From Saccharina japonica (taxonomy: Eukaryota; Sar; Phaeophyceae; Laminariales; Laminariaceae), in the NCBI GenBank assembly GCA_008828725.1, contig MEHQ01000893.1, forward strand, positions 337,259-401,258: a DNA stretch of 64,000 bases, written 5' to 3'. Positions 1 through 9,937 of this stretch are shown in pieces. The notes under the pieces were generated by a model. That model saw nothing but the letters and a program-made list of their open reading frames with translations, did no database searches and was not told the origin of the DNA. The position numbers and the translations under genes were made by a program. The number at the start of each line of letters is the position of its first letter. Within the stretch, counting starts at the first letter, position 1.

Positions 1-762
1 GATAAAAGAGCTCATGATGTATAGCTGTACAGCCGGCATTGTGTGGGCGTGGAGAGAGACACCATCATACAGATTATCAGGCAGATCTCATGGCGTACTG
101 CTGCTGCTGCTGTACTGCTGCGGTAGCTCAGAGGCGGAAGGAGTGTGGCTACGAGTACGGGGACGTGGCTGTTGTATTCCGTGATCATACTCGTATGCGT
201 TTATTGCTGCGCTGTTGCTGTGCAAACCACAGACCATCAGGTAGTTGTAGTACGCGTAGTGGTAAAGCGTTGTTTCTTGGATAGTTTGCTACTTTTTGCA
301 CTTTCTATCTGCGTAAGGGGTACGCTTTTTTAATTATTTTTTGCCACTCTGTTCATAAAAATAAGCACCGTTTTTAGTCAATATTTCATTATACAAATTG
401 CTTATATTTATGGACAAAGTGGTATTAGTTTACAGAAACTCACGGGAAATCCTCTCTAAAACAATTGCTTCAAGAAAAGTAACACGTCATACCCGTATGT
501 GTACGTACAAAGTACGCGTTACAGGGTACATATTATACAAGTAGCATACAATACGTATTATTATTAATACGTACACCGCGCCTATGTACGAGGGCAGGGT
601 GCCTTCGTTGTCTCTTCGGGTCTGATGAAAAAAACATGTACACATTGTCGACTCATCCATGGACCAGCGTACCCTGGTAGACCACAGTATAGGCTGCCGC
701 TCTGTATTGTTGTTTGTTGTTGCTGCTCTGCTACTGTTGAGTTACTGCATACGGAGGGGGCA
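1..762. other. Unassigned intergenic DNA
   Basis: No credible gene. A short CTG run lies near 100-118. The stretch 300-620 is AT-rich and non-coding. No match to the other blocks of the window was noticed. Confidence 0.5.
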
Positions 763-770
763 AAACCTTA

Positions 771-1494
771 CACAGATGCTCCGAGTTTACTCGATGCTCC
801 GAGTATACTCGGAGTATCGAGTATTGTTCGTACTCTCCGAGTACTGAGAGTATTAGAGTACTGGTGGTCTAAATACTCGGAGTACTACTGTAGGATGAGT
901 ATGAGCAGTATTGAAGGTGGAAATACTCCGAGTACTAGGAGTATGAGCAGTGCTTATACTCGAGTATAAGCAGTACTCGGAGTAAAGACATCTAAATTAC
1001 TCGGAGTACTCCAAGTATCGCGAGTATTGGACACCGAAATGCTGCGAGTACACAAAGTACCCGACGTAATGGAGAGTCTGTGAGTTTTGAAATGCTATAC
1101 ACGCCAGTCACATGCTCCCAGAACCAGGGAGGAATGACGGCTGAGTCTTTAAAATGAAGCAAAGATGCTCCTAACGTATACTCCGAGTATTGAGTACATT
1201 TTGTACTCCGAGTACTTGAGAGTATTCGAGTACTGGCGGCCTGAATACTCGGAGTACTTGCAATATCAGTACTGAAGCCCCAAATACTCGGAGTACAAGG
1301 AGTACCCGCAGTATCGGACCCCGAAATATTCCGAGTACAAGCAGTATCGAGAGTGTTCATACCCGAAATACTCCGAGTACGAGCAGTATCCCGGAGTATC
1401 GAACCCCGAAATACACCGAGTACACGAAGTACCTGAAGTGTATTATTATCTCCAATACTCCTTACTCTACTCCAAGGTACTCGGAGCATCTGTG
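771..1494. mobile_element. hAT-like foldback MITE, copy 1 (724 bp)
   Basis: Ends are inverted: CACAGATGCTCCGAGT on the left and its reverse complement ACTCGGAGCATCTGTG on the right. Flanking direct repeats AAACCTTA (763-770) and CAACCTTA (1495-1502) match at 7 of 8 bases, as expected for an aged 8-bp target duplication. The interior is a dense array of palindromic TACTCGGAGTA words. No transposase is encoded. It is in opposite orientation to copy 2 at 24456-25233, with shared interior landmarks such as the GGGAGCATGTGACTGGCGT segment and its complement. The 8-bp duplication points to hAT; the terminus does not fit the hAT consensus exactly. Confidence 0.8.
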
Positions 1495-1502
1495 CAACCT
1501 TA

Positions 1503-2699
1503 CTACTGCTGCTGTACTTTTCTTGCGTCGCCGCTGTAGACTAGCGTTTAACATACTGTAAAATTGGACCTCATTGTGGCCACACGAATCCCCCATACAA
1601 CTGCAAGATGTTTTGGCAGACTAGGCCAAACCCAACTACAAGCAAATTGCATTCGTGCAAGAATATCAACTCCCATCTTACAACCACTCCAAAGGAAAGC
1701 CTTGTAGTCTATAGGCTTTTGTATTGTGCGTGCGGATCAGTTTGGTTTTACGTATCACTTTTTTTTCGGATTACTCGGTCCAGGCCGTCCACACAGAAAG
1801 CAAGTGGTTTTATTTCGCAACTGTCGTTTTCACACCTTCCCCAGCATGCAATTGATGGCACGTTACATAAGTGTTCGTCTCTACTTCCTATTAATAGGTC
1901 AACAGGAAATATCGTACGCGCACGCACACACACACGAAATCACCATCCGCAGCCTTCATCAAAAGAAAGAGCTTGATCTGCGACTGCTGATGTTGTTCCG
2001 TGCCTTTACTGCTGTGGTAACCATCTACCGTAGGTGAAGATTCAAAACAGCAGCCCGCTTTGCAGTGTTGCAAAAAACTAATCCTGGGCAGTGTATCCTG
2101 TACCTATGGTCTAAGTATGTTTCAGGCTCGTAGAGGTCAGTACCTAATTAATAAAGCGTCGGAATCCACAATACGTTCTACCAGTATGAATGACATGATC
2201 CGGGTCAATACGTACAAAAAAACGTGCGAGTGTATTTCCCGACGTGTCACAGCACAGTGGACATTTGTTTTTGAAATATGGGGTTTGCATCGTCCTGGCA
2301 GGCTCTGGCTCGGCGGAAACAGATCCCGCAGTTGCTTGCTACCTCGTAGTTTTCACAACTTCGAACGCCAAGAGCACGCGCCACGGACCTCGGCCGGGGC
2401 CCACACTTGAAGCGTGTGTACACGCGGGGCTCTTGCGTACCCCGCGGCCGAGGGTACGAGAAAAGATGCCCGGCCGGAAGAAAAAAAACGCCGAAGTCCA
2501 CAAACAGTTAATTTGGCACATACACATATAGGCGGCAATGTGGTTATTCTACCTGGCGCAAGACGCAGGACGAAAAACGAGACAGAGAGAAAACGCGAAA
2601 CCCCTTCAAGGACTTGAAACAGCACTCCTGTAGGGCTGCGGATGCCGTGAAACTATAGCACGCTTCGTGTACGTTACCGAAGTACACGAATAATCGAAG
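1503..2699. other. Unassigned intergenic DNA
   Basis: Short open frames here lack family features and overlap each other on both strands. A CACACACA run is near 1922-1934. I see no gene and no copy of the larger blocks. Confidence 0.5.
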
Positions 2700-2805
2700 A
2701 GGCCCTATATTGGCCTGTCTGCTGCACAACGTACCTATAACACGCGCAACGTCCGCCCAACAGAGCAGCGTCTCGCAAAAAGGAACTCACCAAGCTGTCG
2801 GGATG
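2700..2805 (-). other. Conserved 3' flank of paralogue 1
   Basis: The sequence after the stop is shared with the other paralogues (21876-21943, 48485-48550). On the gene strand all have an ATCCC-CAG-CTTG segment followed by GTGAGTTCC (GTGGGTTCC in paralogue 2), a good splice-donor match placed after the stop codon. It could be a 3' UTR intron or part of an alternative C-terminal exon. Confidence 0.4.
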
Positions 2806-4722
2806 CTATTGCGTGCGTCCCCAGGTCGCGTTATGCACCGGCAGCACCAGGTCCATGATGAAGCTCTCGCACGCCGGAAAGTACATGTTGACGGCTGCGC
2901 CGAAAGCCTCCGCATCGGCTTCCTCGATAAGCACTCCGCCTGGCAGGACGACGCCGTCATTCCCCTCTTCCTCCTCCTTCTCCTCCTCTCCCCCCGCCTC
3001 GTCCACCTCCTCGATTACGGCCAACCGTGCCATGAGCACCCCAAGCCCCTCCTCCTCCTTTTCCTCCTCCTCCTCCTCCTCCTCCTGCTTCCACCCTGTC
3101 CCGCCTTCACTCCAAGAAGCACGCTTTCTCATCCGAAGCACGTCCAGAATCTTGGAGAAGCAGGTCGGGCTGCAGTCGATCAGCCGCCTCCCGTGTTCGT
3201 CCTTGTCTCTGTCCGTGGCTGGCCATCTTTCTTCGTCGAACATCGTGGCGAGGGCGGAGCACGGGCAAGCCTGCAGAGTGGAGCGCAGTGTTGTCATCCT
3301 CGTCCCACGTACGTTGAGATCCACGACGTCATCCTGTTCTCCCGCCGCCACGCTTGGACCGTACACGGTTTCGAGGGCGCGAACAGCAGCGGACACCCTT
3401 TCCCCTGCCACTTCTATCGCCTTTCCGGCACGGTCGAGGATCACCCGCTCCTCCAGGAGCGAGCTTGCGATGGACGCGCCGAACGAATGGACGTCGTGGG
3501 CTTGGGCATCGGTCAGGGCATCTCCTCCCGGTTCGGTGGTGCTGAGCGCGGTGGCCGCGGGTGGCTCTGGTGGCTCTGGCGTCGAGTAGCGGTAGACCTC
3601 GATATCAATGATTCCTTTTCCGTTCAGGGCCAAAAACGGGGAGTCCTCCTCGATATCAAAATAGTCCCGTCCCGTGTGCAAAATCCACCCCCCCGTCGTC
3701 GTGTCGAGTGTCGTTTCCAAGTCGTTACCGCCGACGCATGCACCATCGTCCTTGTTCGTGATGAACCTAGTGCCCACGCTGTTAGGGTGGGCGTTCCACT
3801 TGACGGGCATGCTCGGATCCTCCGGGGTGGCACTGCCGTCCTTGACCATGAACAAGAACGTATCTGCCGTAATGCGCAGCACGCCCCCAGCACCGCTGCC
3901 CCAAGGAAGCCCGGAATAGCCCCCGACAATGCTGTCCTCCCCGCGTCCTTGCCCCGAACTCGTCCGAATAAGAATGACAGCATGGGAACGGTCCTCGCTG
4001 CAAGTATCGCCGGGTTTGAACGACTTAGTGTCGAAGCCATCCCGCGTCGCGCGGTAGATAAGCGTCATTTTGTCAGTAGGGGTTCCCACCCACTCCCGGA
4101 TCTTCCCCCCAAGGCGACCGATTTCAAACGGCTCACATATGGTGCTGCCCCCGCTCATTCTCAAGTATTTCGGGTGGTGAGCGAGCTTAGACGACCCCGG
4201 CAGCCCCATCACGTGCATGGTGTAGATGAGGTACGGCAGCTCGTCAAAAGCCACCGCCGAGCGCGCCGAACTTTTCGGCAGCCGCACCGCCGCTTCTGAA
4301 GCCGCGCGCCCATTGGCTCTGAGCTTCGTTTGAACGATTATGTGTTCGATGCACGTAGGGGACTCGTCGAGCACGATGCGGCCGTCGGCATCTCGGGGGA
4401 CTCGACCTTCGCCCCAAACTCCCTCGAACAAGGCTCCCAGGATTGAGTCTTTGAAACCCTCGTCTTCTGCGAGGATTTGCCAGCACACGGCAACGTTCGA
4501 GCCGCCGACGTTCAGCTTGATCACACTCTCCTCGTCGGTTCGAGGGGCGAGTCCAACCCTCGCCATGCGCTCGCTGTTTGCAGCACAGCCTTCTTTGAGC
4601 TTGTCCCACGCCTCGTCCGTGTCCGCCCTTCTGCGCTTCAGAACTCGCTCCATCGGCTGGGTGTACTCGTCCGCCGACTGCGGGAATGCATGCCTCAGCT
4701 TTAACCACCCCTGTTGCATCAT
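2806..4722 (-). CDS. T1/BTB-TLDc-T1/BTB protein, paralogue 1
   Basis: Intact frame of 638 residues. The open frame runs on upstream to 5061, but only from a GTG; the first in-frame ATG is at 4720-4722 (MMQQGW), which aligns with the starts of the two paralogues, so I use it. Domains: N-terminal helix; T1/KCTD BTB near residues 67-172 (KLNVGGSNV, then GRIVLDESP); TLDc near 192-379 (LIYRATRDGF, ending IDIEVYRY); Ala/Glu-rich probable coiled coil 412-452; second T1/BTB from about 465 (DLNVRGTRM, CFSKILDVLRMRK) to 622. Unlike the paralogues, the second BTB is interrupted by a Glu-rich insertion of about 50 residues (about 539-590) encoded by GAG repeats. The tail HNATWGRTQ is also unique. By family knowledge, T1/KCTD BTB domains oligomerise and can serve Cullin-3 ligases, and TLDc domains are linked to oxidative stress resistance and V-ATPase binding. 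The function of this combination is unknown. No signal peptide or membrane segment is seen. Confidence 0.85.
   Translation of the reverse strand: MMQQGWLKLRHAFPQSADEYTQPMERVLKRRRADTDEAWDKLKEGCAANSERMARVGLAPRTDEESVIKLNVGGSNVAVCWQILAEDEGFKDSILGALFEGVWGEGRVPRDADGRIVLDESPTCIEHIIVQTKLRANGRAASEAAVRLPKSSARSAVAFDELPYLIYTMHVMGLPGSSKLAHHPKYLRMSGGSTICEPFEIGRLGGKIREWVGTPTDKMTLIYRATRDGFDTKSFKPGDTCSEDRSHAVILIRTSSGQGRGEDSIVGGYSGLPWGSGAGGVLRITADTFLFMVKDGSATPEDPSMPVKWNAHPNSVGTRFITNKDDGACVGGNDLETTLDTTTGGWILHTGRDYFDIEEDSPFLALNGKGIIDIEVYRYSTPEPPEPPAATALSTTEPGGDALTDAQAHDVHSFGASIASSLLEERVILDRAGKAIEVAGERVSAAVRALETVYGPSVAAGEQDDVVDLNVRGTRMTTLRSTLQACPCSALATMFDEERWPATDRDKDEHGRRLIDCSPTCFSKILDVLRMRKRASWSEGGTGWKQEEEEEEEEKEEEGLGVLMARLAVIEEVDEAGGEEEKEEEEGNDGVVLPGGVLIEEADAEAFGAAVNMYFPACESFIMDLVLPVHNATWGRTQ
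3048..3087 (-). repeat. GAG/GGA codon run in paralogue 1
   Basis: CTCCTC repeats on the plus strand encode the Glu-rich insertion within the second BTB domain of paralogue 1. The run is absent from the two paralogues, which have only three or four acidic residues there. Confidence 0.85.
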
Positions 4723-4734
4723 TAGCTGTTCGAC

Positions 4735-4793
4735 GTTGTCGTTGTTGCTGCTGCTGTGTGCTGTTCTGCTGCTGCTGCTGCTGTTGCTGTTGC

Positions 4794-4839
<46 letters not shown>

Positions 4840-4888
4840 GCTGTTGTTGTTGTTGTTGTTGCTGCTGGTGTTGACGTTGTTGTCGTGC
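4735..4888 (-). repeat. AAC/AGC trinucleotide run upstream of paralogue 1
   Basis: On the gene strand this is a long AAC run (pure over most of 4781-4866) with AGC interruptions. It lies just upstream of the first in-frame ATG, and the other two paralogues have only a short CAACAC-type sequence here. It is open in the gene frame and would read as poly-Asn/Ser, but no ATG precedes it, so I interpret it as an expanded 5' leader repeat rather than coding sequence. Confidence 0.85.
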
Positions 4889-5012
4889 AAGCTTGTCAAA
4901 GTTGGGACAGCAAGACGTGCTGAAAGCCGCGCCCGGAGAGTATTACCCCAACCACGACTCCAAGCCTCTCGTAGCCAATGGAGTTGTGACCAGCACTCTC
5001 TTCCCTCTTCGC

Positions 5013-5027
5013 TTTGTCGATTAAATA
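5013..5027 (-). promoter_or_regulatory. Candidate TATA-like element of paralogue 1
   Basis: On the gene strand it reads TATTTAATCGACAAA. The same 15 bases occur upstream of paralogue 3, while the bases between differ, so the site appears conserved. It lies about 290 bp before the ATG here, of which about 130 bp is the AAC expansion. The promoter role is inferred from the TATTTAA core and conservation only. Confidence 0.4.
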
Positions 5028-5101
5028 CAAGAGCGCCGACTGCATGAGCTCGACACGGCACGGGTGTACGGCAGCAGCCGATAATGAAAAAAACAAAACC
5101 G

Positions 5102-5130
5102 TAACGCCTCTAGAACCAATCGAAACCCTT
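5102..5130 (-). promoter_or_regulatory. Conserved upstream block, copy 1
   Basis: Plus-strand core CTCTAGAACC, followed by TCGAAACCC after a short variable spacer. The block is retained upstream of all three paralogues (23886-23915 and 50587-50614) better than the sequence around it. It may be a regulatory site; plain sequence descent is the alternative. Confidence 0.35.
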
Positions 5131-5204
5131 CCAAAGACCCTTTTTCTTTTTCCCCAGCGGCAGGAACGCAGGAACAGAGGGGGGGATTTGCGGGTTGCAC
5201 GTCT

Positions 5205-5560
5205 CGCTTCTCTTGGGCTTCAGCGCTGTGGAGTTATTGTTGGAGCTCAGGATGTAAGTATATATGGGCTGCCCCGTAATCTTGCAACAGCTGAGTGAAT
5301 ACTGCGCCCTCATTTCCAATCCGTAGAGCAAGGAGTTGAGCTGCCAAGGAACACACCAGATGGAGGAATTTTGGCGGGTGCACGCCTCACTTCTCTTCGG
5401 CAGTTGGGCTTCAGCGTTGGCGGCTGCAAGCCTTACTCCTCTTGGGCTTCAACGCCGTGGAGGCACTGGGACAGCTCAGGATGTGAGTCTATGGGCTGCG
5501 CCGTACCTTTGCAGCAGCTGGGTGAACAATGCGTCCTGATTGCGTAGAGCAAGGAGTTGA
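5205..5560. repeat. Two tandem copies of an A-block leader unit
   Basis: A unit of about 120 bp occurs at about 5210-5330 and again at about 5435-5560. It contains GGGCTTCA, GCTCAGGATGT, AGTCTATGGGCTGC and a final TAGAGCAAGGA. Single copies stand at 24000-24120 and 50680-50790 in the other two A blocks. The duplication is therefore specific to unit 1. No coding content is seen. Confidence 0.7.
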
Positions 5561-5619
5561 ACTACCAAGGGGGTGAATCGCTGCTTGCAATTTGACACGT
5601 CCTCGTGGGACACCAACAC

Positions 5620-5870
5620 AGCAGCAGCAATCATGTGAGGCAGCACAGCAGCGCAGCAGTGTTGCGTGGTCTGGTGCGCCTAAGTTTTCACGTCTCTTTG
5701 TCGATACCTTCTGCCTTCTATAGCCGTCAGTTTTGCGTCCGATGTAGAGCAATACGCATGGCGAAGGTCGAGAGAGATGGTGATTTATACCCGTACTCGT
5801 CGTAGCGAAAAACTTCCCCAACACTTTTACCTTTGGAACTGCACCTACGTTTTTTGGGGGATAAACCACT
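5620..5870. repeat. A-block leader, distal part, unit 1
   Basis: Non-coding stretch matching 24240-24420 and 50960-51120 (CAGCAGTGTTGCGTGGTCTG, then a CGATACCTTCTGCC-type segment and ATGGCGAAGGTCGA). It marks the outer end of the repeated gene block. Confidence 0.65.
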
Positions 5871-5879
5871 TGGAATTAG

Positions 5880-7600
5880 TGTGCCAGGGCGTCAGGGCGT
5901 GTCAAGAACACGGCAAGGCTATTAATACGTACGTACTGGTGTAGAAAGTACAGCAGTACGTACCGTAGGTTGACGGTTTACGGGTGGGTATCCCATTGAT
6001 TCCGTGACACGTGACTGACTACAGCAGTAAACACCCACAAATAAGATGCATCAAATAAGAACATGAGGCCCAATTTCTGGGGGAAGCTAAGAAAATTGGA
6101 TTTTCAGCAATCGTGCTCAGTGACGAGCGCTACACTAAATCCTACCAAGGTACCTGGCACGTGGTACCAGGTACACAGAAGCGGCGGAGAACTTGCACGT
6201 ACGTGCCAGGCTATTCGAATTTGCACGTTTATCCAATACGGTTATATGTATGGCAGGAGTTGCTGTAGGTATGTATGACCTACATGGGTACCAAATGGGA
6301 TCGAGGTGCCAGGTGGGCCTCCGGCGACTCCTGCGGAGGGCTGATTATATTTCTGCACCTTGTGGGTGGGAGCAGGGTGCCAAATGGGATCAGATCCGGG
6401 TGGGATCAGGTCCGGGTGGGAGCAAGGGTAAAGATGGTGCAAAAGTACGTGCAGATCCGAACAGCCCAGCACGTACGTGCAATTATACGGCTGGTGGGTA
6501 CATGGTGGTATTAGCCCAGATGTGGATGTGCGACGGTATATAGTCCCGCAGCAGGTTATTATATATTTCTTCGTGTTTGGTGTGGAGACACACCGAGGTG
6601 AGTTGTATGCACCTGGCATGGCGTTACAAACGTGCGGGGAATTGGAAAAAACTCAGCCCGCTCTAAAAAAAAAAAAAATTGCTCTGTAAATGAGATCCCA
6701 GCCGACGATGCCAAATGTGGGACTTTATCATAGTCCCGCAGCAGGTTATCTCTTTCTTCGTGTTTGGTGTGGAGACACCTTGAGGTGGGATGTATATACC
6801 TGGTATGGCGTTACCATACCACACTCTCGGGGAGGGTCAGCAACACGAGATAATCTCAGAGTGCCCCCGAGGAGCCAGGATGGCCTTGGAGGATTATAGT
6901 GATACTGAGGCGGTACGGTCTGTAGGGGATAGGACCTGGTGTCCGCACAGATATGTTCAAGGATTGTGTCACCATACGGTTCTAAAGGCTTGGCCATATT
7001 GGGTGTTTTTTTGTGGTGGGCCTGTACTCGTACTGCTGTATGTACGCCTGCTCTAAGAGCAAAATCTGTATCATACATCAGCAGCAGGTATACCGTTCTG
7101 TGCACCGGCACCAGCTACAGCACACTGCGTATGTATCATACCAGGTATACGGTAGATACATCTACAGAAGGGCGAGGCTATGTAAGAGTGAAGGACCTGG
7201 TGGTCACAGCGCAGCGGGCCTACGCGTGTAACATATTAAGCATTTCCCGTTCTGTTTTGATCACTCTTACTTTCCCAGCCACGATTATTCCTGGTGCGTA
7301 TTATAATGAGGAGATATTTGATGCTGAGAAGGGCGCAGCCCTTCGAAGCATCAATAGATGCTCTTCCTAATGGGTTGGGTATGTGCCCGTGGGGGTGTAC
7401 CCCCCTGGTCGCGAACGGACACAAACGGACAAAAAACAGTTCTGAAAGCTGCCGCAGCGTGGCTTTATTTAAAGAATCCTTAATATTGAGGTTTGTCTGT
7501 CTGCTCGTCTGTCCCTCGCACTTCGTCTGCACTTCGCACTTCGTACTTCGTTCGCTTTGCTTTTTTTTGGCGCGCGACGCGTACACTGAACCGATTCAGA
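5880..7600. other. Intergenic DNA with a local tandem duplication
   Basis: A segment at 6541-6639 is repeated at 6731-6832 (TAGTCCCGCAGCAGGTTAT, CTTCGTGTTTGGTGTGGAGA, then GTACCTGG-like words). ACTTCG repeats lie near 7518-7553. No gene recognised. Confidence 0.6.
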
Positions 7601-9113
7601 CACGCTCGGGACTGATAGAGGCCCGCTATTTGTGCCGACCGTCCTGTGCTATTCGTGTCGAAAGCCGTGCCGAGATCGGAGAGCTAGGCGGTAGTGACTG
7701 CCCTAAACTGTTGCCAGTACCAAATTGTGTCACTGGGATTTCTCGGCAGTAGAGCAAACTAGCAGTAGTATATAGCAACGATGAGGAGACATGTCAAGCA
7801 AGGCAAAACATGCGCTGTCAAGGGTGTAGGGTGGCGTGTTCCACACTAAAAACTAGTTGTTTGGTGACAGTCACGGCATGTCAAGGCTGTCAAGGGTTGA
7901 AACTGAAGACCACATTTCTCGGCAGTAGAGCAACAACGGTGATGATCGGACGAGAAGAGGAAGACCATCATCGCACACAGCACACACACCACCATCACCA
8001 GCAAACACCACAACGACGACCATCACCACCACCGCCACCACCCCTGCCCCACGAGCCGCAGGAGCACCAGAAGTTGTTGTTGCTCGTAGTGGCTGGTGGT
8101 GGTTGGTGGTGGCTTCGTCCCGTGGTTTGGTGGTGGTTCCTGGTACGCACTCGTTCAGCAGCAGCAGCATTTTGTTTTTTTTGTCCATCCCATTTCTTAT
8201 CTGCTGCTGCTGCTGAGAGATGCAGAAAACAAAAAGACAATAAAACACGATTTCTGAAATGATACAGATTTTACGAAATACGAGCAAAAAGACAATACAA
8301 ATAAAAACGAATTCTGAAATGATTCAGATTTCTTAGTTTGCATTTTTCTCTGTACAAGGTTTTTGCGCTGACACGCATCGCTTAACAATAAATGTTGGTG
8401 GGTGGTGTTGGTGATTGTAGGACTACCAGCCCAGGGACCAACCGACCTGATACCTGATAAAGATTTTACAAAATACGAGCAAAAAGATCATACAACAAAA
8501 ACGAATTATGAAATGATTCAGATGTATTTGTTTACTGGTACATTTTTCTCTGTACTCGTACAAGGTTTTTGCGCTGACACGCATCGCTTAATTAACAGTA
8601 AATGTTGGTGGGTGGTGTTGGTGATTGTGGGACTACCAGCCGAGGGACCAACCGACCAACCCAGTAAATCTCTCACCCACCACGCACACCCATCAATTAC
8701 CTGCCGGTCAGTAAAAAAAGGTTTATGTGCTGACCCAAATCGCTTAGAATAAAAAACGATCCCATCAATGACAATTAATTGCAGGAACACAGCAAAAAGA
8801 GAAGAGCCGCCAACGCAGTAGCTTAATGCAGTTAGGAGTTTGACCACTTGAAGGCGTCTGTCACGCTCCTCATTCCCACCGTTCTTGTATAATGTACCAG
8901 TAAGAAGTAAAGTATAATATACCTGGTGGTACAGCAGTACCTGGTACAGTATCTGGTACCTGTACCTGTTGCTTTTTTTCGCTCTGCGGCTTTCTCACCG
9001 GTGTTGATTTTGCCAACAACAAAAAATGCCTTGACAGGAACCGAAAGCGCCTAACTTTGTAGATAGCGGGGTTTGATCAATATCAGCCCCTCACAAGGCC
9101 TTTTGAGGCACTC
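7600..9113. repeat. Intergenic DNA with microsatellites and a ~195-bp tandem repeat
   Basis: CAC/CCA-rich and GGT-rich runs occupy about 7980-8140. From about 8222 a unit repeats with period near 195 bp: it starts CAAAAAGACAATA, includes GGTTTTTGCGCTGACACGCA and ends with GTTGGTGATTGT-GGACTACCAGCC. Copies are at about 8268-8442 and 8461-8659, with partial copies on either side (8222-8267 and 8710-8760). No coding capacity. Confidence 0.7.
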
Positions 9114-9421
9114 TTCACCAGTAGCCCTTACCGTGTTCTTGACCCACAAAGCGTACTAGATAAAATACCAAAAATATTACACTTTTGTGGTGGTCCGACT
9201 TTTTTTTCAGATTCTCCAAAACGAACGGCGAAGCCGCGCTCGGGTCGAGCCTTAGCCTGGACTACTATAATAGGGTCGGGGTTAGGGTTAGGGTGGGGTT
9301 GGGTCGATGCCTTCTCGTAATTTGTTGACAAAAAAAGTCCAGAAACACGTAAAACCAGCAAACAATCATAATGTGTTTGGTACTTTTATCTTGTATGACT
9401 TGTGGGTTAAAGACCGGTGAA
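9114..9421. mobile_element. TIR element carrying a TTAGGG tract, copy 1
   Basis: Terminal inverted repeats of about 60 bp with some mismatches (TTCACCRGT at the ends, then ACCCACAA and GATAAAATACCAAA-type sequence). The interior has a telomere-like GGGTTAGGGTTAGGGTGGGG tract at about 9275-9302. It is in the opposite orientation to the related element at 51311-51610. Imperfect AGGC-type direct repeats flank it (6 of 8 bases). No transposase. Confidence 0.7.
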
Positions 9422-9424
9422 GGC

Positions 9425-9877
9425 GCTTCCCATTCACAGGCACCGTGCTCCCCACTGAAATACTTGAATGGCACACAGAAGCACTCAATCAAGTTATGGC
9501 AGAGTCTGTCTTGTGGCTTACAGGTGCTTGGTTCTCCAAATTCGGTCACCGCAGCTGGAAAACAGTTATATAGCAGCTTCGGTCTCGAGGCAGTAGCACT
9601 GCCCGATTGGGAAAAATTTAGTGCGGCGGCCACGACTCGTTTTCTGCCGCTGCCGCTGGCGTGTGGGTCCTGTCTCTGCCGGTTGTTCTTCGGCGTACCA
9701 CTCTTGTCCCCCGAACTACCACCTCCCCAGCCCTGGCCTGCCCAGTGTTGGCCAGACTGGTGGTGGTGGTGGTGGTGGTGGTGCTGCTGCTGCTGCTGCT
9801 GCTGCTGTTGCGGTGGCCGCTGGTGGCGGGGCTGCTGGTACTGCTGCTGCTAATGCTGTTGGTGCTGTTACTGATGT

Positions 9878-9937
<60 letters not shown>

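Noticed and set aside
992..1489. 165-codon minus-strand frame with Thr/Arg/Ser/Ile repeats
   Set aside because: It is produced by the TACTCGGAGTA array of the foldback element; copy 2 shows equivalent frames on both strands.
2710..4299. Long plus-strand open frame of 529 codons
   Set aside because: It is antisense to the BTB-TLDc gene and is open because of the GC-rich codon use of the true gene. Its protein is low-complexity, and the paralogues do not keep the frame.
4723..5061. N-terminal extension of paralogue 1 with poly-Asn
   Set aside because: It begins at GTG; no in-frame ATG precedes 4722, and the paralogues start at the position matching 4722.
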